A stretch of 64,000 nucleotides of DNA from Heterohyrax brucei (taxonomy: Eukaryota > Chordata > Mammalia > Hyracoidea > Procaviidae). Within the stretch, counting starts at the first letter, position 1; each line of letters begins with the position of its first letter. Of the stretch, positions 1 to 11,479 are shown in pieces. Position numbers and translations under genes: made by a program. The DNA is taken from the NCBI GenBank assembly GCA_028571685.1, contig CM053152.1, positions 18,484,001 through 18,548,000 of the forward strand, in the 5' to 3' direction. Under the pieces are notes generated by a model, which did no database searches, had not been told where the DNA came from, and was given only the letters and a program-made list of their open reading frames with translations.

Positions 1-1268
1 AGGGGAGCCCAAGAACTCCTTTTCAAACCTCCCTTTATTACTCTCTGCATGTCCAGAAGAAAACCTCAGGGAACGCGCATAAAATGTCTATTTTCTAGCC
101 CAGGTAGTGTGCCAGAATTTAGAGGCCGGCGTAGAGCAAAAAGAGAGAGGAAAGGCTGAGGATAGGATGTGAAGTCAGTGCATAGGAAAGGTTTGAGCTA
201 TGACAGTTGGTGATCACTTAGCTTGTGACACTCTGGTCAAAGTCTTCCACAGCTCTGTAGGTGCAGCAATCTGCAGTTCAGAGGAGCCAGTGGAACTCAT
301 CTTCTATCCTTTCCTTTCTTCCCCTCTCTTAATCTGGGAGAAAAGTTCAGACAGCACATATAAAATGTCCCACTTCAGGCCTACATACTGCACTAGAATT
401 TATGGTCTCGTGTAATGCAGAGAAGGGAGGTGGGGAAAAGTTAGGGATAGGGAGAAATCAGCATGTAGCGAAGGTTTGAGCCACCAGAGTTCACAAGCAC
501 TTAGCTTGTGACACTCCAGTGGATGTCTACTGTGGCTCTGTAGGTGCAGTGATCTCCAAATCAAAGATGCCAGCAGAACTTTTCATCTACCCATCCCTTT
601 GTTTCCCTCTTCAAGTATGGCAGAATACCAAAGGGCACACATGTACAATGCACCATTTCCAGTCCAGGTAGTGATACAGAATTTAGCCCATGGTGTCACT
701 CAGAGAAGGGAGGGAAGATGTGCTGGGAACAAAGAGAGAAATCAGTGGATAGGAAAAGTTTGAGCCATATGAGTTTGCCAGCATGGTGATTTGCAGATTG
801 AGTTTCCCAGTGAGAAAGGCATGCTCCTCTTGCTCACCGCTGTGGCACTTGGCTGCCAGTTGCTGCTGTGTTCCATAGGTGTGGCTGTCCTCAGCTCAGT
901 GTTCTGGTTGAGAAAGACACGCTCCATTAAGGTACCACCACCATGCATGTCTGCCAGTCCCAGCAGTACACTCAGGCACCGCAATCCCAAGGTTAGATTC
1001 CCAGCTGAGAAGGAAGGGCTACACTCCTGTGTTGCTGCTCTGCTCCCATGCCACCAGAAGTGGGCCCCACTGCAGCTGCTGATCCGTTTCCAAGAAAAGT
1101 AGTTGTTTCCTTTCTTATCACCCAGTCTGATCTCTTACCTTTCCTCCTGATTTGGGGGTTCCTAGAAAGTCCTATTTATTCCACTCTTTTGTTTTTCAAG
1201 GTCTTAGTTGTTAGAGTAATCAGAGCAAACTTGTGGCTAGTCTGTCATCTTACTTCCACCTCAAGAAC
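1..1268 (-). mobile_element. L1 5'UTR (L1-g), antisense, with ~283-bp tandem monomers; rest lies left of window
   Basis: The stretch 1021-1267 aligns by eye with the 5' end of L1-a at 7330-7558 (shared words include TCACCCAGTCTGATCTC and a 5' end near 1262). Upstream, three to four copies of one unit follow in tandem: GTTTGAG begins at 191, 474 and 758, each followed (except in the last, diverged unit) by CTTAGCTTGTGACACTC and GGCTCTGTAGGTGCAG or close variants, and each unit ends in GAGAAGGGAGG-like purine runs. ORFs here are not genes. The body of this element must lie to the left of position 1. Confidence 0.75.
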
Positions 1269-1899
1269 ATTTTCTTAAATGAAAAGTTATGCCAATAGAC
1301 CTAGACTTCCCCAGAAATCATGGTCTACAGAGCCCTGCCTCTGAAATATTGGGTTGTATTTAGGAAACCTCTTTGCTTTTGGTGTAATCCAGCAATGTTA
1401 ATTTCCCTGGCACTGGATGCCATCGCTACCTTCAGTTAACCCAATTCCTATGTTTTACCTTACCTATGAAAACCTCTCTTCCTCTCATCCTTCTTTTGTA
1501 ACCATCAAAGATTATTTTCTTTAGTTACTTAAGCTTTTCTTGAGTTTTTATAATAGTCTCATACAATATTTATCCTTTTGCAGCAGACTAATTTCATTCA
1601 GCATAATGTCTTCTAGATGACTCCAAGTGATCAGATGTTTGCAAACATCATCATTGTTTGTTACCACTGCATAGTATTCCATTGTGTGAATATACCATAG
1701 TTTGTTTATCTATTCAACTGTTGATGGGCACCTAGGTTGATTCCACCTTTTTGCTATTGTGGATAGTGCTGCAATAAACATCAGTGTGTATGTATCTGTT
1801 TGTGTGACAGCACTTAGTTCTCTAGGATATATTCCATGAAGTAAGATTGCTGGATCATATGTCATTTCCATTCCTAGATTATTAAGAAAGCTCCAAATC

Positions 1900-4800
1900 A
1901 ATTTTCAAGGTGACTGTATCATTTTAGATACCCACCAACAACGTAGAGGAGTGCCAGTCTCTCTTGAACTTCTCCAACATTTACTGTTTTCTGTTTTGGA
2001 GATTAATGCCAGCCTTGTTGGGGTGAAATGGTATCTTACTGCAGTTTTAAAATGGATTTCACTAATGGCTAGTAATGGTGAGTATTTCCTCAAGTAACTG
2101 TTAGAGGACTGGATGTCTCCTTTGGTAAAGTGCCTGTTCATATCCTTTGTAAATTTTTAATTGGGTCATTTGTCTCATTCTTGTTGAGGTTTTAAAGTGC
2201 CTTATAGATTACAGAGACCAGGCACTGATCAGATTTACGGTAGTTAAAATTTTTTTCCCAGTCTGTAGGTAATCTTTTTACTCTTTTGGTGATGTCTTAG
2301 GATGAGAAAAAGTGCTTGATTTTTAGGAGTTCCCACTCATCTATTTCCTCTTCTTGCATCTGAGCACTGTTAGTAACATTTTTTAGTCTGCTTATGTCAT
2401 ACATTAGAGTTCTCAGTGTTGTCCCTACTTTTTCTTCCACATGATTTTTACCTTTTTAGGCTTCATAGTTAGGTCTTTGATCCATTTTGAGTTTGCTTTT
2501 GTGCATGGTGTGAGACAGCATCTTGTTTGTTTGTTTCTTTCTCTATTCTTTTGCACATGGATATCTAGCTTTGCCAATATGATTTTTTGCACATCGTGTT
2601 TTTTTTCCACCAGTTCACATACTTTGGGTCTTTGTCAAACATTAGCTGCTCATAGGTAGATGATATTACAGCTGGATTCTCTATTCTGTTCCACCAGTTT
2701 ATCTATCAGTTTTGTTACCAGTACCAGGCTGTTTTGACTGCCATGACAGTCAGGTAATTTGAGGCCTCTCATTTTGGTTCTCCACCTCAGTAATGCTTTC
2801 ATTATGAGTAGATTCTTCCCTTTCCATATAAAGTTGGTGATTTGTTTCTCTATCTCAAAAAATCATGCTGGAGTTTGCATTGGAATTGCATTGTACCCAT
2901 AGATCCCACTGGAAAAAACAGACATCGACATGATGTTAAGTCTTCATATCCATGAACAAGGTAGTTTTCTCCACTTATGAAGATTGCATTTGGCTTCTTG
3001 CAATAGAGTCTTGTAATGTTTTTTATACACGTCTTTTACATTTCTAGTTACATTTATTCCTAAGAATTTTAACTTCTTGAGTTCCACTGTAAACAGTACT
3101 GATTTGGTGATTTTCTCTTTGATGGTTTCTTTGTTGGTGTAAAGTAATTCCATTGATCTGTTTTTATGTTTACCTCACACCCTGATACTTTGCTGAATTC
3201 TTCTATTAGTTCCATCAGTTTTTTTTTAGGATTGTTTATGGTTTAGAGTATATAAGATCTTATCTGCTGACATGGATATTATTTACTTTTATACCAATTT
3301 GATGCCTTTTATTTCTTTATCTTGACTAATTGCTCCTGCTACAACTTCCAACACAATGTTGACTAAGAGTGGTGACAATGGATAGCCTTGTCTGTTTCCT
3401 GTTCCCAAGGGGAATACTTTCAGTCTCTCTCCATTTAGGATGACGTTAGCTGCTGGCTTTGCATATACCCTCATTATGTTGAGCAGTTTCCCATCAATTG
3501 CTATACTGGTAAGACTTTTTAACACAAATAGTTGTTAGACCTTGTCAAATGCCTTTTCTGTATCAATTGATAAAATCAAGTGATCTTTATCTTTTGTTTT
3601 ATTCATGTGATTGATTAATTGTTTTTCTAATGGTGAACCATTTCTGTGTCCCTGGTTTGAATTCTACTTGGTCATGGAGAATTATTTCTTTGATATATTG
3701 TTGAATTTTATTTGCTGGAATTTTGTTGAGGATTTTTACAACTGAGTTCATGAGAGATACTACTCTGTAGTTTTCCTTGTTTTTGTATCAGGGTTACACT
3801 GGCTTCATAGGTGAATTTAGGACTATTCCTTCTTTTTCTATGCTGTGAAATATCTTTAGTAATAGTGGTGTTAACTCTTCCCTAAAACTTTGGTAGAATT
3901 CTCCAGTGAAGCCATTTGGGCCAGGATGCTTTTTGGTTGGAAAGTTTTCAGTTACTTTTGTTTGGGGTTTATTAAGTTGTTCTCCTTCTGTTTGTGTTAG
4001 TTTTGGCATGTAGTGTATTTCTAGAGATTTTTTTCATTTCCTCTAGGTTTTCGAACTTTAATTAGAGTATGATTTTTCATAGTACTATTTTATGTTTCTT
4101 TGACGTTCAGTTGGGTCTGTGGTGATATTGCCCATCTCATCTCTTATTTGAGATACTCATTTCCCCTTCTGTTTTTCTTTTGTCAGTTTGGTTTATCAAT
4201 TTTGTTGGTTCTTTCAAAAACCACCTTTTGGCCCTGTTAGCTCTTCCTATTATTTCTGTATTCTTAAATTCATTTAGTTATGCTCTAATTTTTACTATCT
4301 TTTTGCCTCTGGTGCCCAAGGTGTTCTTTTGTTTTTCACTTTCTGCCTGTTTGATTTGTAGGGCTAATTCTTCGATTTGGGCCCTTTTTTCATGAGTGTG
4401 TTTATTGAGATAAACTGACCTCTGAGCACAGCTTTTGCTGCGTTCAATAGGTTCTGGTAGGATGTATTTTCATTCTCATTTGATTCTATGAATTTCTTTA
4501 TTCTGTCATTGAAACCTTCTATCTCCCAGAAGGTTTTGGGTAAATGTTGTTCAGTTCTCATATATTTGATTTTTTTAACCCTTGTTTTTTCTGCTATTGA
4601 TTTCAAATTTTATAGTTTTATGGTCTGAGAAGATTGTTTGCAATATCTGAATGCTTTGGATTTTGTTAAGACTCACTTTATGGCTTAACATGTGGGCTAT
4701 TCTGGAGGATGTTCAATGTTCACTGGAAAGGAAATCATACTTATCTGTTTTGGGGTGGTATGTTCTGTACTTGTTTATGACACTGAGTTGGTTTACTGTG

Positions 4801-5313
4801 GTATTTAGGTCTTCTGTGTCTTTACTGAGTTTCTTTCTGGATATTCTATCCATTAGCAATAGTGGTGAGTTGAAGTCTACTACTATCATTGTGGAGTTGC
4901 TATCTGTCTCACTTTTCAGTGCTGTTAGTTTGTTTGATGCATTCAGAAGCTCTATCATTGAATGGGTAAATATTTAACATGGTTACATCCTCTTGATGCA
5001 CTGACCTGTTAAGCAGTACATAGCAGTACATAGTACATTGTCCACTGTGGTGGATTTTACTTGAATGTCTATTTTATCTGAAATTAATATTGCATCTCTA
5101 GTTCTTTTTTGAATGTTGTTAGCTTGGTATATATTTTTCCATCCTTTGAATTTTGATTTGTTTGTCTTTAAGCCCAAGGATTTTCTCTTATAAGCAACAT
5201 ACAGATGGACTGTGCTTTTTTTCCATTCCACTATTTTTGTATTTTTATTAGTGCATTTAACCTATTTAAATTCAATGGAATTATTGACAGATACAAATTC
5301 AGTGTTGACATTT
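1900..5313 (-). pseudogene. L1-a ORF2 remnant (endonuclease / reverse transcriptase)
   Basis: Conceptual fragments on the minus strand match LINE-1 ORF2p in order: endonuclease (KGWKNIYQANNIQKR near 5.1 kb; MIVVDFNSPLLLMDR near 4.85 kb), linker ([20 protein letters not shown] near 4.5 kb), reverse transcriptase start (PTKKHPGPNGFTGEFYQSFR near 3.9 kb) and RT core ([20 protein letters not shown], then [13 protein letters not shown] near 3.4 kb). The catalytic FADD box near 3.27 kb reads SADK, so the second catalytic Asp is lost. Frameshifts and stops separate the fragments. It is a dead copy lying in the sense orientation of PTPRK. Confidence 0.85.
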
Positions 5314-6842
5314 TGATGTCATTTTTGGTTTGTTGTTGACAGTTTGTTTCTTCCACTTAATTTTCTGTGCTAAGTCATTTTTAAGGGTTTTCTTTTCATC
5401 CTTTTCATTGCTGTTCCTTTAATATTTGCTAAGACTTCCTGATTTTATTTCTTGTTTTGATGTGCAGGATTGCTAATTTCCTTTGTCGTTACCTTTATAT
5501 TTACCCCTAATATTCTAAGTTTAAACCACCCTTTGTATCACCTTTTCTTCCTTTACATCTGAAAGATCAATGGATACATTAGTCTGTCCCTCTTTTTGTA
5601 TAATGTTGTCCTTGTTTACATTCTGGGGTCTCTGTTTTCCTATTTTGACACTTGGCTTAGGCTTGGCTTTAGCTTTGATTTATTTTTAAGGATTCCTTAT
5701 TCATGTTGATATCTGGATGCTCTATCCAGGTTATATCCTTGAGTATGTATCTGATGTATTGATTTTCTAATCATAGAACTTTCTGTGTTTCTTACAATTT
5801 TGGTTTGGTTTTTGCAGTTTCACAATTTCTGTTTATCTGGGAGTGTCCTAATATTGCTGTTGTATTTGAGAGACAATTTTGCAGGACGTGTTATTTTTGT
5901 TTGGCACTTTATTTCCTTCAAGCCTTTGTACATGTTCTTCATTCTCTTCTTGTTAGCATGGTTCCTGCTGAGTAATCAGAGCTAAATCTTAATGTCTGTT
6001 TTGCAGGTTATTTTATGTTTAAACTTAGCTGCCTTTAAAGGTATTTCCTTATCTTTATTTTTGGTAAGTTTGATGATAGTATGTCTTAGTGTTTCTTTTG
6101 GAATCTACAATGTGTGGAGTTCAATGATCGTCTTGGATAGATACCTTGTCTTTCATGATAGCAGGGAAATATTTTTGTCATATGTTCAACATTTTGCTCC
6201 ATATTTTCTGTTATCCCCACCCTCTTACCTCTGTTCTAGTACTCAAATCACTTGATAATTATTACTCTTGATGGAGTTCCACATAACTCTTAGTGAGTCT
6301 TAATTTTTTTAAATTATTAGATCTGATTTTTCCTTGTATACATTGTTATTGGTTGTTTTATTTTCAGTCTCAATAATTATGCATTCTATTGCATTAATCC
6401 TGTTCCTTTGACTTTCTATTGAATTGTTTCATTCTATTATTCTATTGTTAGTCTTTTGGCCACGTATTTCTTCCAGTTTGTTTAATTTTTCATTATACTC
6501 TGCTGTACTTTGCCAAATCTCCTTCCTGCTGTCTTTAAGAGTTCTAAATATTACTCTTTCTTATGTTAGCTACAATAATTGCAGGAAGTCTTTAGGAAAT
6601 TTTTAGAGTGCTTGTTTCTGGAGTTTTCTGAAGCCATCGTGGTCTGCTTCTTTAAATGATTATAAATTAACTGTCTCTGAGCTATCAGAAAGTTGTAATT
6701 TATTTATGTTTGCCTATTGGGTTTTAATTTGTATACATATAAGCATGTATTTTTAATTTAGCTTATCAGTGTGCAAATATTCTGGTTATTTGAGCTATAC
6801 TGACTTTTACAGGCTTAAAAATTCCAGCATCCTGTCACTGGG

Positions 6843-7000
6843 TGGGAAACCTTGGTGGCATAATGGGTTAAGTGCTATATCTGCTAACCATAAGGTCCAC
6901 AGTTCAAATCCACCAGGTGCTCCTTGGAAACTCTATGGGGAAGTTCTACTCTGACCTGTAGGGTTACTATTAGTCAGACACTACTTGACGGCAGTAGGTG
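6843..7000 (+). mobile_element. AfroSINE (tRNA-derived SINE) inside L1-a
   Basis: The copy starts GGGAAACCTTGGTGGCATAA, contains the B box GTTCAAATCC and the body GCTCCTTGGAAACTCTATGG, and ends near CTACTTGACGGCAG. It interrupts the 5' region of antisense L1-a and so is younger than it. Confidence 0.9.
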
Positions 7001-7558
7001 AGTGGGTGTGTCACTGAATGGTTAGAGCTGTGAGCATGGTGAGGAAAGTAGGGGCAGTTCCCAGTTCAGGGGAGCTAGCAAAACACTTCTCTTTCCCTCT
7101 CTTTGTTTCCCTTTCAATATCCAGGAGAATACCTCAGAGCAGGTGAGTTAAGAAAAATTTTAAATCTGCAAGAGTTTGCAAACATTTAGCTTGACACTAA
7201 GGTGAAAGTCCTCTGTGATTCTGCAGGTGCATCTGTTGGAAGCTTCTCCACTGAGAAAGACATGTCCTGCAACTGGCAGTGTTGCTGTGTTGGGCTGCTG
7301 GCTGTTGTAGCACTTCATCTCCACTTGGCTGGCTCTAGCAGGTTTCTCTGTGGGGTGCACATTTAAATCTGGCCAAAGTAGTTGCTTCTGGACCTGCTTT
7401 CCCTTTTCTGTCACCCAGTCTGATCTCTGTGCTTTCTGCCCAATATTCAAGGCTCCTGGAATGGCCTATATAATCCGTTAAGTTGTTTTTCCGGTTCTTC
7501 ATTGTTAGAGGGATCATAAAATGCCTGTGGCTACTCTGTCATCTTAGCCCCATCTCCC

Positions 7559-7825
7559 TAGAGAGTACATTTATTAGTTTCAAGATGCTAACACAAAATA
7601 GAAGCAGAATTCAAGTGATCCTGACAAATTACATGAGTGCCTATCTAAAAAGGTGATGTTTAACAAAAGTAGAGAAATGCTAAACTTGGAAACAACAGTG
7701 ATTACATGAATTAAAATATTAATAGACTTAGGGAGCTGGGTCCAATGATGACATAATATCTGTGGTGACCACTATGCATTTTCAACTTAATTCTGTGTGA
7801 GCTAGCCTCCCTCCTTCCATCATAC
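7559..7825. other. PTPRK intron, unique sequence
   Basis: AT-rich sequence between the 5' end of L1-a and the exon at 7826. I see no repeat or further exon; the next PTPRK exon expected in transcript order is absent. Confidence 0.5.
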
Positions 7826-7928
7826 CTGACAGGAGCACCTCTGCTCTGTGCGGGTTTCAGCAGGACGGTCACTGTATTTTCAGTTTGATTCAGAGGTGTC
7901 TCCAGGTCATAAGCTGGCATGGAAGGTG
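7826..7928 (-). CDS. PTPRK: PTPRK internal exon, start of fourth fibronectin III domain
   Basis: This 103-nt exon starts with the last two bases of an Ala codon and reads [20 protein letters not shown], then [14 protein letters not shown] plus two bases of a Ser/Arg codon, matching the linker and first strands of the membrane-proximal FN3 domain of PTPRK. The acceptor AG is at 7930-7929 (TTTTCCCAG). The donor is GT at 7825-7824 (CAG|GTATGA), a strong match to consensus. One sequon, NQT, is visible. The open frame that runs on past the donor (YDGRREASS...) is intron and does not continue the family sequence. The next expected exon, beginning VYQIVVEEE, is not in the 7.8 kb to the left, which is L1. 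The 103-nt length fits this exon position in the R2B family. Confidence 0.94.
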
Positions 7929-8545
7929 CTGGGAAAAGGCATACAATGGAAACTCATTATTTCCAGCTTATCTTTTCAGTTTTCATTCCACTTTATTTTA
8001 CAAAGAACATTAAAAACAGAAATTTAAGAAACACTTAAATTGTAGTTATCAGCTGACAGTGAAAAACTTGTAGTTAGACCCCTTACATAGAATATGAGAG
8101 AAAATGGCTAATATAAGTGGATATTGATTTCACTGACTTTGAGTTTTAATTAGGGAGGACTAGAGGGGGGCTTCTGAGATGCTACTTACACTGAGGTTGT
8201 TAATGTAGGTTCTGGCTAAATAGGTATCTGTACTTACATTTAAAATTTATGCCAATTTCTATATGTATGATGTCCTTCCTGAAAATGCTGACATTTTGTG
8301 CGATACTGCATATACAAAAAAAAAAATCTCTAGGAACATAAAAACTCCACAGTTCTTCTAGAACAGTTTTGCATTTACAAAAGTTCCAAACTGTGAGAGC
8401 CTGAGTGGCTTACTGGAATCCACAGCAACTGACAGGCTCTCAAGTAGCATGTCACTGTTGAGAAGACACAGGAATTGAGGAAAAATAACTTAAGCCTCAC
8501 ATTTTGTTTTAATCAGTCACAATAGCTTAAAAACAATGACAACAG
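7929..8545. other. PTPRK intron, no recognisable feature
   Basis: Intron sequence upstream of the 103-nt exon. It starts with the acceptor polypyrimidine tract and has a short A-run near 8317-8330. No ORF or repeat recognised. Confidence 0.5.
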
Positions 8546-8685
8546 CAAAACCAAACTCAGTGTTCTCAATTTCAACTCAGCAACCCTATACGACAGAGAA
8601 CCATTCATAGGATTTCTAAGGAACAGCTGGTAGACTCCAACTACCAACCTTGGTTAGCAGCTGAGCTCTTAACCAAGCCTCCCAC
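8546..8685 (-). mobile_element. Diverged AfroSINE, antisense
   Basis: Antisense order of the family is visible: CCAAACTCAG tail complement, CCCTATACGACAGAGAACC body complement, and GGTTAGCAGCTGAGCTCTTA head complement. It is more diverged than other copies. Confidence 0.8.
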
Positions 8686-9179
8686 AAGAGCTTAGTGACA
8701 TTAATTTTATGTCTCAAAATTTTACTCTCTAAAAATAGGAGAAACTGCCTCCTAGGTTACTGTAGGAATACAAAGAGATAACTAGCTATGAAGAGCCAGG
8801 TACATATACTTCTACAAATGTTAGTACTTTTCACAGTTTGAGTCATGTTTTCAGCATCATTTTATGGCATGCTATCTTTTCTGGATTCTTAGTTTTTAGT
8901 TATACCATTTAGTGACACTGATTACATTTTTCAGGTTGTACAGCCACCTCACCCTCTTTTCCTGAGTTGCTCCTCCCTCATTAACATAAACTCACAGCCC
9001 TCTAAGGCTGCTATCTAACCTTTCAAGTTGCTGTTGTCTATTTAATCTCGTATAGTTTTTAGAGAAGCATAATGCTCAAGGCTGAACTTTTTTTTTTACT
9101 AGTTAAAGTGAACTAATTACTTGGTTTTAAAAAGACTTCAGGGATATTTTTGGTTTAAATTGTAATGGTTATTTCAGGG

Positions 9180-9921
9180 TAATAAATTCAGAGTTCGTCC
9201 AAACTTCATGGCTTCAAGAAGTCTGGAGTCCATGGGAATTTGAACCTTTACTCTGAATTTTCCCCTTTTGCAAAGATAGAATCTTTAATCAAAATGTTCA
9301 GTAATGGTACTAGGTCTCAATTCTTCTGATCTCATAATGAAGGAGGTAGTTGATCATGGAGGCAATCCATCACACAGTCTACATCTTCCTTCTAATCCTG
9401 ATGATAGTTCTAAGTTGCTCCAGGTGAACAGAGATGAACTGTTGTGGTGCCTTGGATGACCACTTAAGTCTTTAAGACCTCAGTCACAATATAATGAAAT
9501 AGGAGGTAGAACAGAACCATTAAACATGTTATCAGGCCAATTAACTGGATGTCCTATGAAACCATGACCCTAAACCTCTAAACCAAGCATCCAAGTCCAA
9601 AGATGTTTTTGGCTGTATATAAGTAGTATCAGAAGCTACTTTTTTTGTTGTTGTTATAAATGTATCTGGCACACTTGCCAGTTAATCTTTCCACAGGTAT
9701 ATAACTTAATGACAGCAATTACAATAACCAGTTACACAATCCTGTTCTTAATCAATTCAATATTTCTATCACTGTGAAACCCTCACTCCGTTCTCTCTTT
9801 CCCACTCCAGCAACCTATAAAAATAAAATTTGTTCTCTATATATCTGTCTTTTTATATAAGTGAAGTCATTCAACACTTGTCCTTTTGTCACTGATACAC
9901 TGCACTCAGCATGATGTCTTC
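9180..9921 (-). mobile_element. L1 3'UTR/3' end fragment, antisense, old
   Basis: The right end reads CACTGCACTCAGCATGATGT, the complement of the conserved L1 3' motif also seen near 1600 and 33450. The part to the left (9180-9800) is less certain but has L1 3'UTR-like phrases. The fragment is interrupted on the right by a SINE. Boundaries are approximate. Confidence 0.5.
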
Positions 9922-10124
9922 CAAAGGAGTCCTAATGGTCCAGTTAAGCACTCAGCTGCTAACCAAAATGTGGTGGTTTAAAACCACCAGCCACTCTGTG
10001 ACAAAAAGGTGTGGCAGTCTGTTTCCATAAAGATTTACAGCCTTGGAAACTATATGTGGCAGTTCTACTCTGACCTTCAGGGTCACTATGAGTCAGAATC
10101 CAGAGCAGTGAATTCGGTTTTTGG
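9922..10124 (+). mobile_element. AfroSINE, long variant, with 8-bp target-site duplication
   Basis: A tRNA-like head (TCCTAATGGTCCAGTTAAGC) is followed by an extra internal block (GCCACTCTGTGACAAAAAGG, then GGTGTGGCAGTCTG and CATAAAGATTTACAGCCTTG) that ordinary copies lack, then the usual body and tail. ATGTCTTC at 9914-9921 is repeated at 10126-10133. Confidence 0.85.
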
Positions 10125-10472
10125 AATGTCTTCTTCTAGCTCTATCCTCTTCTCTAGATTCTTAAGTGTTACTAGGATGAGATAACAACAGAGCTCCTTA
10201 TGGCATCACAATGTACAGAACAAATCATTTCATGGAAGATATGATAATGAGAAGGTACAGGTTTTTTTGATACACCCATGTGGAGATAAATGATGAAAAA
10301 GCTAGAGACACTTCTTTCAAATATAGGTTTTAAAATCATCTTACACATAAAAGACACAGGTTGTTTCTCAGTTTCATTTGTCAGATTATCTCAGCATTGA
10401 AAAGTAACTCCAATTCCACTGCAAATTAATTCATAACACAGAACTGCATTTTATAACAACTAGTTCTCTATC
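10125..10472. other. PTPRK intron, no firm feature
   Basis: It may continue the antisense L1 3' fragment interrupted by the SINE, but I cannot align it confidently. No coding signal. Confidence 0.35.
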
Positions 10473-10500
10473 TTAGGTCTGTGAAAGTAGGGGGCACAGT

Positions 10501-10508
10501 CAAGATGG
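10501..10508 (+). promoter_or_regulatory. YY1-type site at the L1-b 5' end
   Basis: CAAGATGG lies about 11 bases into the element, matching the YY1 core that in other mammals' L1s positions transcription start at the 5' end. It is one base short of the CAAGATGGC(GG) seen in L1-f. Confidence 0.55.
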
Positions 10509-10872
10509 TAGACTAAGCACACGTCTCCTTATATCCCTCTGGAAACCAAGACCTGAGTTGATGATCAAATGGAGCCTTCTGATCACCTAATCAGCCTCAG
10601 GACACGACACAGTGCTGCTAATTGGGACTTCATATCACTCAGCAAAAAACCTCCTCTCTTCCACTGGCTCCAGCTCCTGGCTAGCCCTGACTCTCATGGA
10701 CAGAAAGAAAATGCACCATTGTGACTTTTTTCTCTATCTTGGCCGGCCGGCGGAGCGGGGTCTTGCCTAGCGGCTAGACTCAGACATGCTGCTGGGGGGA
10801 TAGGCAGGTGAAATTCCCATATTCTGAGACCAGGCTTAAGGCTCTATTAATGCAGACACTTTGAGCCTCTAG

Positions 10873-11270
10873 TTTTATATCTGCATCATCAGGGTTTATA
10901 TGGAATTCTGCAGTCAGTATGCAGGATGCCATGTTGATACCGAGATTTTAACGGGACCTAATTCTTAGCCTGGGAGCCAGCACCTGCAAACATGACAGAG
11001 CTTCTCCAACAGAAAAGCAGTAATTTTCCCAGTGCCACCTACGCTGCAGGCCCTGCAACAGAAGCAGAGGAATCACTACCTCTAGACACCTTTGGCCCCT
11101 CTGTCTGCTGCCTGTGTGGAGGACGCCATCTTCGATACAGTGGCCACAGCTGGACCTAGTTCTTAGCTTGGGGGCCAGATCCTGCCCACAAAAGAGTGCT
11201 TTTCTATCACAAAACCAGTACTCGACGCAGTGTTGGCTAAGGCTAGGCCTGGTCAGCAGAGGCCAACAAG
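10873..11270 (+). repeat. L1-b 5'UTR tandem monomers (~197 bp)
   Basis: Two consecutive units share (A/G)CGCCATnTT-like words (GATGCCATGTTGATAC near 10925; GACGCCATCTTCGATAC near 11121), GGGACCTAATTCTTAGCCTG against TGGACCTAGTTCTTAGCTTG, and GGGAGCCAGCACCTGC against GGGGGCCAGATCCTGC. The same arrangement occurs in L1-f. Outer limits are approximate. Confidence 0.65.
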
Positions 11271-11479
11271 GCAGTAGCATTGCTGCATTCTGAACTAGTT
11301 TGTTATCTTCTGGGGTTGGATATAGTGGCACTTACTTTGTCAGCTGAGAAGAGGGACCTCTACACCTGAAAACCTAACTGTGAAGTGGTCAGATACCTTT
11401 TGCTTTACATTTGAAGACAGCCTAGAGAAACATTTGCAACCCATCCTCACAGTACCTCTTCTAGCCTCTACATACTCAC

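Larger units (their letters stand above)
1270..7558 (-). mobile_element. L1-a, near full-length LINE-1, antisense, decayed
   Basis: Read on the minus strand, the 5' end is near 7558 (GGGAGATGGGGCTAAGATGA), the 5'UTR runs to about 6.7 kb with an AfroSINE at 6843-7000, decayed ORF1 occupies about 6.65-5.45 kb, ORF2 starts near 5313 and runs to about 1.9 kb, and 3'UTR follows to about 1270. No poly(T) is seen at the left edge, so L1-g may have inserted into its 3'UTR. All reading frames are broken. Confidence 0.85.

Noticed and set aside
1..1090. CRISPR-like array because of spaced repeats
   Set aside because: Units are ~283 bp, continuous and diverged, and belong to an L1 5'UTR in a mammalian genome.
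6843..7000. tRNA gene suggested by A/B-box-like sequence
   Set aside because: The tRNA-like part is the head of an AfroSINE; no cloverleaf with intact acceptor stem is present.
1..7825. The next PTPRK exon (VYQIVVEEE...)
   Set aside because: Looked for on the minus strand and not found; the stretch is L1 sequence, so the exon must lie further left.
10948..11331. 127-codon minus-strand frame
   Set aside because: Antisense of the L1-b 5'UTR monomers; its internal repetition reflects the monomers, not protein repeats.
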